Shown here piece by piece: positions 15,183 to 19,832 of a stretch of DNA of 19,832 bases (position 1 is its first letter; the number at the start of each line of letters is the position of its first letter). The notes below the pieces were generated by a model that was given only the letters and a program-made list of their open reading frames with translations, ran no database searches and was not told the origin of the DNA. The position numbers and the translations under genes are program-made. The stretch is from contig JAYSTY010000231.1 in NCBI GenBank assembly GCA_043719385.1, forward strand, positions 1-19,832. The letters run 5' to 3'. Origin of the DNA: JAFDVL01 sp043719385 (lineage in GTDB: Bacteria; Acidobacteriota; Blastocatellia; RBC074).

Positions 15183-15217
15183 AAAGGGTAGACTGGCAAA
15201 TAGCTGGTCTGCCCTTT
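15183..15217. terminator. Bidirectional terminator between convergent genes
   Basis: AAAGGGTAGAC (15183-15193) pairs with GTCTGCCCTTT (15207-15217) over 11 bp including one G-T wobble, with a 13-nt loop. On the minus strand it runs into CTCCTTTTAAAA; on the plus strand into CCCCACATTTTTA. It lies in the 63-nt gap between the convergent nitroreductase and Yip1-domain genes and probably serves both. Confidence 0.7.
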
Positions 15218-15238
15218 CCCCACATTTTTACAGCCACT

Positions 15239-16000
15239 TTAGCCGAACGCTGCTGCCCAACCCGCAGCAATCAGCGCGGCAACCAGATACAACCCGACTA
15301 ACACCATTGCAGCGCTACCAATTTTCAGCCGCCGTGAGACTGCCGAGTAGCCAATCGCCAGCAATGCAATCCGCCAAATTGCAAACACATCAATCCAGTT
15401 CGCAAACGTGACAATAAATTTCGGCAAACTTTCTTTACTCATAAACATTGTCAGCAAAGCGCCGAGGTTTGAACCGATAGGATTTTGTATATCAATTTCG
15501 TCAGGGCTTTTCAAAAACAATAGCAGTACGAAAATCAGAGACGAAACCAGCGACACTGCCAGAGAGGCGTAAGCAGTTACACCCAGTACTTGCGTAAAAG
15601 TGTTTTCAGCTCCCATAACCATGCTGACCAGCTTGAAAATTCCGGCAATTACCAGAACTGTCCCGATAGTTCCCAGAATGCCAAACAGCGGAAAGGTAGC
15701 CTTAACAATTGTCTCATTTCTTTTTATTGCTTCAAGCTGTGGGGCAACCTCTTCCTGCGTCCTCTTGCCATCGGCGACAGCTTTTTCAATCCCCATCGAA
15801 GCGATTTTGACTGCGCCAATCCGATCCGCCATGACCCATCCCACTATTGCACCCATTAACGCTAAGACAATCAACGGAACGATTACATTAGGGGCAAGAC
15901 CAATCCCTTTAAAGGTTTCGCCCGGTGAAAAATATACGCCCATCAAGCGGCTGAAAAAATTTCCGGGTGCGGGTGTATTTACAGTTGTTTCTGGTGTCAT
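15239..16000 (-). CDS. Yip1-domain integral membrane protein
   Basis: The 253-residue protein has about five hydrophobic segments (about 38-58, 103-127, 142-164, 205-222, 228-250) and the Yip1-type opening FFSRLMGVYFSPGETFKGI, in which a short cytosolic N-terminus precedes the first helix; this is typical of bacterial YIP1 family proteins (PF04893). Their function in bacteria is not established. A charged loop (70-98) separates helices 1 and 2. The ATG at 16000 has AAGGAGG five bases upstream, one of the strongest ribosome sites in the window, suggesting good expression independent of upstream translation. It follows oppF by 136 nt of spacer containing a palindromic element, so it may have its own promoter. 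Confidence 0.85.
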   Translation of the reverse strand: MTPETTVNTPAPGNFFSRLMGVYFSPGETFKGIGLAPNVIVPLIVLALMGAIVGWVMADRIGAVKIASMGIEKAVADGKRTQEEVAPQLEAIKRNETIVKATFPLFGILGTIGTVLVIAGIFKLVSMVMGAENTFTQVLGVTAYASLAVSLVSSLIFVLLLFLKSPDEIDIQNPIGSNLGALLTMFMSKESLPKFIVTFANWIDVFAIWRIALLAIGYSAVSRRLKIGSAAMVLVGLYLVAALIAAGWAAAFG

Positions 16001-16077
16001 AGAGCCTCCTTCAGAAAAAGGTGGCAGTAATCGGTAAGAAGGCTTGGGTACAGCAGTTACTTCGAGAAAGGGGCCGC

Positions 16078-16128
16078 TACTGACTACTGTCGTTTGTTAT
16101 TGTCAGTACCACCTGCGGTAGCGGGTGG
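16078..16128. repeat. Paired hairpins, REP-like palindromic element downstream of oppF
   Basis: CCACCTGC-GGTA-GCGGGTGG (16109-16128) forms an 8-bp, GC-rich stem with a 4-nt loop (one G-T wobble). Directly beside it TACTGAC (16078-16084) pairs with GTCAGTA (16102-16108). The element starts 8 nt past the oppF stop on the minus strand. There is no T-run. It resembles extragenic palindromes scattered in some genomes; whether it is repeated here cannot be judged from one window. Confidence 0.6.
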
Positions 16129-16136
16129 CGTTAGAA

Positions 16137-17093
16137 CTAATCATTCAGAAAACACGCCGCAAAATGTCCTGGTGTGATTTCTTTAAATTCGGGTTCACTG
16201 ATTTTACATTTTTCCATGACGTGCGGACAGCGCGTGTGAAAACGGCAGCCCGAAGGTGGATTCATGGGTGTCGGAACTTCTCCAAGCAAGGCAATACGCT
16301 CGCGGTCGCGTGTTTGTTCCGGGTCAGGCAAAGGGATTGCAGCGAGCAACGCTTGTGTATACGGATGCTTTGGGTTTTCGTAAAGCTCGGTCGAAGCCGC
16401 CAGCTCAACAATTTTGCCGAGGTACATCACGCCGACGCGCGTCGAAATATGCTCAACGACGGCAAGTCCGTGCGAGATGAAAAGATACGTCAACCCAAAT
16501 TGCGCTTGCAGGTCCTGCAACAAATTCACGACCTGCGCCTGCACCGAAACATCCAGCGCGGAGACTGGTTCATCAGCGACAATAAAATCAGGATTCAAAG
16601 CCAATGCGCGAGCGATGCCGATGCGCTGGCGTTGTCCGCCGCTGAATTGATGCGGGTAACGATTCGCGTAATCAGGATCAAGCTTAACAACTTTTAGCAA
16701 TTCAGCTACACGGTCTTTGCGTTCCTGTTTGTTGCCAATGCTGTGAACGATCAAAGGTTCGCCAATGATGTCGCCGACTTTCATGCGCGGATTCAGCGAC
16801 GAGTAAGGGTCCTGGAAAACAATCTGCATCCGCCGTCGCAAAGCCCGCATTTCGCTTTTGCTGAGAGATAATAAATCCTGTCCGTCAAAATTTATTTCCC
16901 CACTGGTTGGTTCAATCAAGCGCAATAAACATCGCCCTACCGTAGTCTTGCCGCAACCTGATTCGCCGACGAGTCCAAGCGTTTCGCCACGTTCGATATT
17001 GAATGAAACCCCATCAACGGCGCGCACTGATTGACCGCCCGAAGCGGGAAAATGTTTCTTGAGATTTTCGATTTGAACTAATGTCTGAGTCAT
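16137..17093 (-). CDS. oppF: Peptide ABC transporter ATP-binding protein, OppF/DppF-like
   Basis: The 318-residue cytosolic ATPase powers oligopeptide or dipeptide import with an OppD-type partner. Walker A is GESGCGKT (43-50), the Q-loop lies at FQDPYSSLNP (93-102), the signature is FSGGQRQRIG (150-159), Walker B is FIVADEP (170-176) and the switch His is H208. The C-terminal oligopeptide-transporter domain has four cysteines (C283, C289, C296, C314), the pattern recently linked to an iron-sulfur cluster in this family. The first Walker A Thr and the SGGQRQ form mark the OppF rather than the OppD branch. The ATG at 17093 lacks a Shine-Dalgarno; a 92-bp palindromic element lies just upstream. 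No permease or solute-binding gene is in view, so substrate is unknown. Confidence 0.95.
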   Translation of the reverse strand: MTQTLVQIENLKKHFPASGGQSVRAVDGVSFNIERGETLGLVGESGCGKTTVGRCLLRLIEPTSGEINFDGQDLLSLSKSEMRALRRRMQIVFQDPYSSLNPRMKVGDIIGEPLIVHSIGNKQERKDRVAELLKVVKLDPDYANRYPHQFSGGQRQRIGIARALALNPDFIVADEPVSALDVSVQAQVVNLLQDLQAQFGLTYLFISHGLAVVEHISTRVGVMYLGKIVELAASTELYENPKHPYTQALLAAIPLPDPEQTRDRERIALLGEVPTPMNPPSGCRFHTRCPHVMEKCKISEPEFKEITPGHFAACFLND

Positions 17094-17117
17094 TCGGATG
17101 AAAACGATTTCGAGTTT

Positions 17118-17209
17118 AATAGAACGCAGATGACGCGGATTATGCTGATTAATGCGGATCAGAAAATATCTGCGTAAATCCGCTTCATCCGCGTCATCTG
17201 CGTTCTATT
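17118..17209. repeat. 92-bp palindromic element with perfect 23-bp terminal inverted repeats, between oppD and oppF
   Basis: Arms 17118-17140 and 17187-17209 are perfect reverse complements; a smaller stem GCGGAT/ATCCGC (17154-17159 with 17178-17183) lies inside. Variants of ATCTGCG and ATCCGC recur within it. The right arm contains the oppD stop codon (17205-17207). It fits a mobile extragenic repeat that landed at the gene end, or an intra-operon hairpin adjusting oppF level. Confidence 0.85.
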
Positions 17210-18182
17210 GATAAATTTCATTCACGCGTATACAACGCGATAAATGATTGTTGCCCACATCAACTAAAGGAATTTCCCCTGTCCTACATTTTTCCTGCGC
17301 GTGCGTACAGCGCGGAGCAAAGCGACAGCCTGCGGGCAATTCCAAAGGATTTGGCACGACGCCTTCGATGGTTTGCAGGCGGGAGCCGTGTGCTGTTTTA
17401 CCTAATTTGGGCACGGCTCGTAATAATCCTTCGGTGTACGGATGGCGCGGACGAGCAAATAATTCACGGACGGAAGCTTCTTCAATAACTTTTCCGGCGT
17501 ACATCACGGCGACGCGATCAGCGGTTTCGGCTACGACGCCGAGGTCGTGCGTAATGAGCAGTAATCCTAGTTTTCTTTTCTCGCGGAGTTCCGCCAGTTC
17601 CTGCAAAATCTGCGCCTGAATTGTCACGTCCAACGCCGTAGTCGGTTCGTCCGCAATTAATAATTTTGGATCACATGCCAGCGCCATGGCAATCATTACG
17701 CGTTGCCGCATGCCGCCGGACATTTCGTGCGGATAATTTTTGGCGCGGGCTTCGGGGGCGGGAATCGCTACGTCGCGCATTCCTTCGACGGCTTGACGCC
17801 AGGCTTCTTTTTTGGAGACGCCGCGATGCAATCTGATCGCTTCGGCAATTTGTTCGCCAACCGTATAGACAGGATTCAGCGAAGTCATCGGGTCCTGAAA
17901 AATCATGGCGATGTCGTTGCCGCGCATCTTCCGCATTTCGTTTTCGCTGAGCTTGAGCAGGTCGCGCCCTTCAAACAAAATCTCGCCGCCTGCGATGTGT
18001 CCGGGATGCGCGACGAGGCGCATAATCGAAAGCGCAGTAACAGACTTGCCGCAGCCTGATTCACCGACTACGCACAGGGTTTCGCCACTTTCGACCGTGA
18101 AAGAAACATCATCCACCGAGCGCACTTCGCCGCGTGCCGTAGCGAAATAAGTTTTCAGATTTTTGACTGCGAGCAAAGACAT
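17205..18182 (-). CDS. oppD: Peptide ABC transporter ATP-binding protein, OppD/DppD-like
   Basis: The 325-residue ATPase is the partner of the oppF-like product. Walker A is GESGCGKS (40-47), the Q-loop is FQDPMTSLNPVYTVGEQ, the signature MSGGMRQRV (154-162), Walker B LLIADEP (174-180) and the switch His H212. GGMRQRV and MTSLNPVYTVGEQ are typical of the OppD/DppD branch. The C-terminal domain has four cysteines (C286, C292, C299, C317) as in iron-sulfur-binding members. The ATG at 18182 was taken; an in-frame TTG at 18194 would add four residues (MKSS) without better support. No clear Shine-Dalgarno. It follows lnt by 27 nt. Its last codons and stop lie in or beside an arm of a 92-bp palindrome, so the C-terminus may have been altered by that element. 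Confidence 0.95.
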   Translation of the reverse strand: MSLLAVKNLKTYFATARGEVRSVDDVSFTVESGETLCVVGESGCGKSVTALSIMRLVAHPGHIAGGEILFEGRDLLKLSENEMRKMRGNDIAMIFQDPMTSLNPVYTVGEQIAEAIRLHRGVSKKEAWRQAVEGMRDVAIPAPEARAKNYPHEMSGGMRQRVMIAMALACDPKLLIADEPTTALDVTIQAQILQELAELREKRKLGLLLITHDLGVVAETADRVAVMYAGKVIEEASVRELFARPRHPYTEGLLRAVPKLGKTAHGSRLQTIEGVVPNPLELPAGCRFAPRCTHAQEKCRTGEIPLVDVGNNHLSRCIRVNEIYQ

Positions 18183-18209
18183 AGAAGATTTCAAAACGAA
18201 GATTTGAGA

Positions 18210-19829
18210 TCACTGCGAGCGCGAATAATAAACGAAGCTGAAGAGAATGGCGATAGCGGTAATGATCGCGCTCAGGTACGCAAACCACTCGCCGTACTTT
18301 GTATACATCGTCAGGCCTTTTCTGGCTTCGGCGGCCCAGACTTTGCTGGCGGGAACAAACGTCGGTAACGACTCAGCAACTTTTCCCTCCGCCGTAATCA
18401 ACGCTGAAATTCCGCTGTTCGTCACACGCACAATATCACGGCCATTTTCGATGGCACGCATCCGGGCGTGATTCAAATGTTGCTGCGCTCCGGATGAATT
18501 ACCAAACCACGCATCGTCAGAAACATTGATGAGCAACGATGCACCATTATTGACGAATTGCCGCACGATGTTTGGATACGCGGCTTCGTAACAAATAAAC
18601 ATACCCGGTTTGACGAAAGTTGTCGTGCGCTCAAGTGCCACTTCGCCATTTGTTTCCTGCTCGTTTTGGATCAGCGCAAGCTGGGTGGAGAGTTTGAGCG
18701 AATTGACGACGGCGGTGTTACCAATATTAAAATCACCAATCATAGCAGGAACAAAATGTCCTAACACGGAACGAAATGGCACGTATTCACCAAACGGGAC
18801 AAGGCGCATTTTGTCGTAACGCTTCAGCACTTTTCCATCCGGTGTGACCGTTTGCACACTGTTGTAAACTTTCTCTCCATCGCGCCCTATCGCGCTGAAA
18901 AGCAAATACGCATTGGTTTCTTTGGTGATCGCGTTGATTTTATTTCTGGTGGTTTCGTCCTGTTCGTAATTCAACACCATTGGCGATTCAGCCCAAACAA
19001 TGATGTCAGCTTTTTTGTTTGCCTCGCTGATCGCTTCGCGGGTGAGCTTGAGGTTGGTTTCAAGTCCGCTTTCGTTCCGCTGCGTCAATTCGTCAGAATG
19101 CGTGAGAATATCAACGGGGAGATTTGGCTGTACACAGGCAATTGAAACTATTTTATTTGTAATCCCAGGCTTGGATTCATTGCTAAGTATCAACCCCCAA
19201 GCCATCAAGCCGAGCAATAAATAAGCAGCTAGTACCCATTTTGCTGCGGGTCGCTTAACTTCACGCGCTAAAATCAGAACAACGCTGACGGCACAAATAA
19301 TAAAACTTAGTGAGGCAACTCCGCCGGTGCTTGCCAACTGTGCGATGACAAAATAATTGACTTGCGAAATTCCGAGCGCATTCCACGTCACGCCTGTCGT
19401 TATTGCTCGTAACCACTCCGTCGCCACCCAGGCAAACGGTGCTAAGCCCAAAGCTGGAATGCCAAAACTCTTTACTAATCGAGTTGTAATTAAGGCAAAC
19501 AAGCCAAGAAAGAATCCTGTAATCGCGGTAAATAAAGCCGCGCATAAATAAGCCAGCACGATATTCATCCCGCCATACTGAATCATTGAATGCGTAATCC
19601 AGTTGCACGAGAAAAAGAAAAATACCCAGCCGGTAATCCAGCCCAAGCCAAACGCCTTCCGTAATGTCTGGCCTTCGCTGGTCAGGACGAGTAACAACGG
19701 AACCAGCGCGATCCACGCCAGAAAGCTCAAATCAAATTTGGGGAATGACAAAACCAGCAAACCGCCGGAAATTATGGCGGCGACATATTCAGAGCCAGGG
19801 AAACGATGAAGAAAAGAAGCAGGCTTCAT
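18210..19829 (-). CDS. lnt: Apolipoprotein N-acyltransferase
   Basis: The 539-residue inner-membrane enzyme adds the third acyl chain to the N-terminal Cys of lipoproteins, the last step of lipoprotein maturation in bacteria with an outer membrane. The N-terminal part has about seven membrane helices (starting SGGLLVLSFPKFDLSFLAWI); residues 225-500 form the periplasmic carbon-nitrogen hydrolase domain; a last helix covers 513-533. The catalytic triad is present: E281 in VWAESP, K340 in YDKMRLVPFGEY and C413 in FICYEAAYP. About 30 residues (376-405) between the Lys and Cys motifs look like an insertion relative to E. coli. The ATG at 19829 is 3 nt from the window edge, so a further upstream start cannot be excluded, though the N-terminus looks natural. 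First of a minus-strand series with oppD and oppF. Confidence 0.95.
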   Translation of the reverse strand: MKPASFLHRFPGSEYVAAIISGGLLVLSFPKFDLSFLAWIALVPLLLVLTSEGQTLRKAFGLGWITGWVFFFFSCNWITHSMIQYGGMNIVLAYLCAALFTAITGFFLGLFALITTRLVKSFGIPALGLAPFAWVATEWLRAITTGVTWNALGISQVNYFVIAQLASTGGVASLSFIICAVSVVLILAREVKRPAAKWVLAAYLLLGLMAWGLILSNESKPGITNKIVSIACVQPNLPVDILTHSDELTQRNESGLETNLKLTREAISEANKKADIIVWAESPMVLNYEQDETTRNKINAITKETNAYLLFSAIGRDGEKVYNSVQTVTPDGKVLKRYDKMRLVPFGEYVPFRSVLGHFVPAMIGDFNIGNTAVVNSLKLSTQLALIQNEQETNGEVALERTTTFVKPGMFICYEAAYPNIVRQFVNNGASLLINVSDDAWFGNSSGAQQHLNHARMRAIENGRDIVRVTNSGISALITAEGKVAESLPTFVPASKVWAAEARKGLTMYTKYGEWFAYLSAIITAIAILFSFVYYSRSQ

Positions 19830-19832
19830 CGC

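Noticed and set aside
16125..16697. 190-residue plus-strand ORF opposite oppF
   Set aside because: It is antisense to a clear ABC ATPase and shows no domain pattern; its composition is that of a reverse-frame shadow.
17118..17209. CRISPR-like or tandem repeat array between the opp genes
   Set aside because: The repeats are one inverted pair with short internal variants, not regularly spaced direct repeats.

Overview
The window looks like chromosomal DNA from a Gram-negative soil or environmental bacterium, most plausibly an Acidobacteriota member of the Blastocatellia type; this is inference. The grounds are a cyanobacterial-like ATP synthase gene order (b'-b-delta-alpha-gamma) without the other subunits alongside, an exopolysaccharide and two-component set resembling the PEP-CTERM/exosortase-associated families, an Lnt lipoprotein acyltransferase implying an outer membrane, moderate GC, and compact intergenic palindromes. 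I see no phage, insertion sequence, CRISPR array, tRNA or rRNA.

Layout. Positions 1-1103 (+) are the end of an exopolysaccharide locus: the tail of a polyprenyl-phosphate sugar transferase, then a Wza-type export protein closed by a terminator-like hairpin. Positions 1225-3452 (+) hold a secreted YCF48/BNR beta-propeller protein overlapping by 4 nt with a catabolic-type threonine dehydratase carrying an ACT domain. Positions 3491-6540 (-) encode a histidine kinase and a sigma-54-dependent response regulator resembling PrsK/PrsR, which control exopolysaccharide in PEP-CTERM organisms; this fits the neighbouring export genes. A 473-nt divergent spacer with interleaved inverted repeats leads to a membrane-anchored double-BON protein (+). 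Positions 7719-8695 (-) hold two small overlapping helical ORFs of unknown function and a VanZ-like membrane protein.

Positions 8844-13005 (-) are the ATP synthase operon atpF'-atpF-atpH-atpA-atpG, with hairpins downstream of atpG and a perfect 23-bp stem filling most of the atpA-atpG spacer. Subunits a, c, beta and epsilon are not in the window. Positions 13250-15175 (+) are a MarR regulator with a near-consensus sigma-70 promoter, a palindromic operator candidate, a pirin and a nitroreductase, which together look like an electrophile/quinone or redox stress cassette. A bidirectional terminator at 15183-15217 separates it from the minus-strand block 15239-19829: lnt, then two peptide-ABC-transporter ATPases (oppD- and oppF-like, with no permease or binding protein in view), then a Yip1-domain membrane protein. 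The spacers of this block carry two palindromic repeat elements, one of which overlaps the end of oppD.

No single dramatic new system is evident. The best leads are the structured atpA-atpG junction, the MarR-pirin-nitroreductase operator, the PrsK/PrsR-like pair next to exopolysaccharide genes, the palindromic element between the two opp ATPase genes, and the interleaved repeats at 6677-6714.
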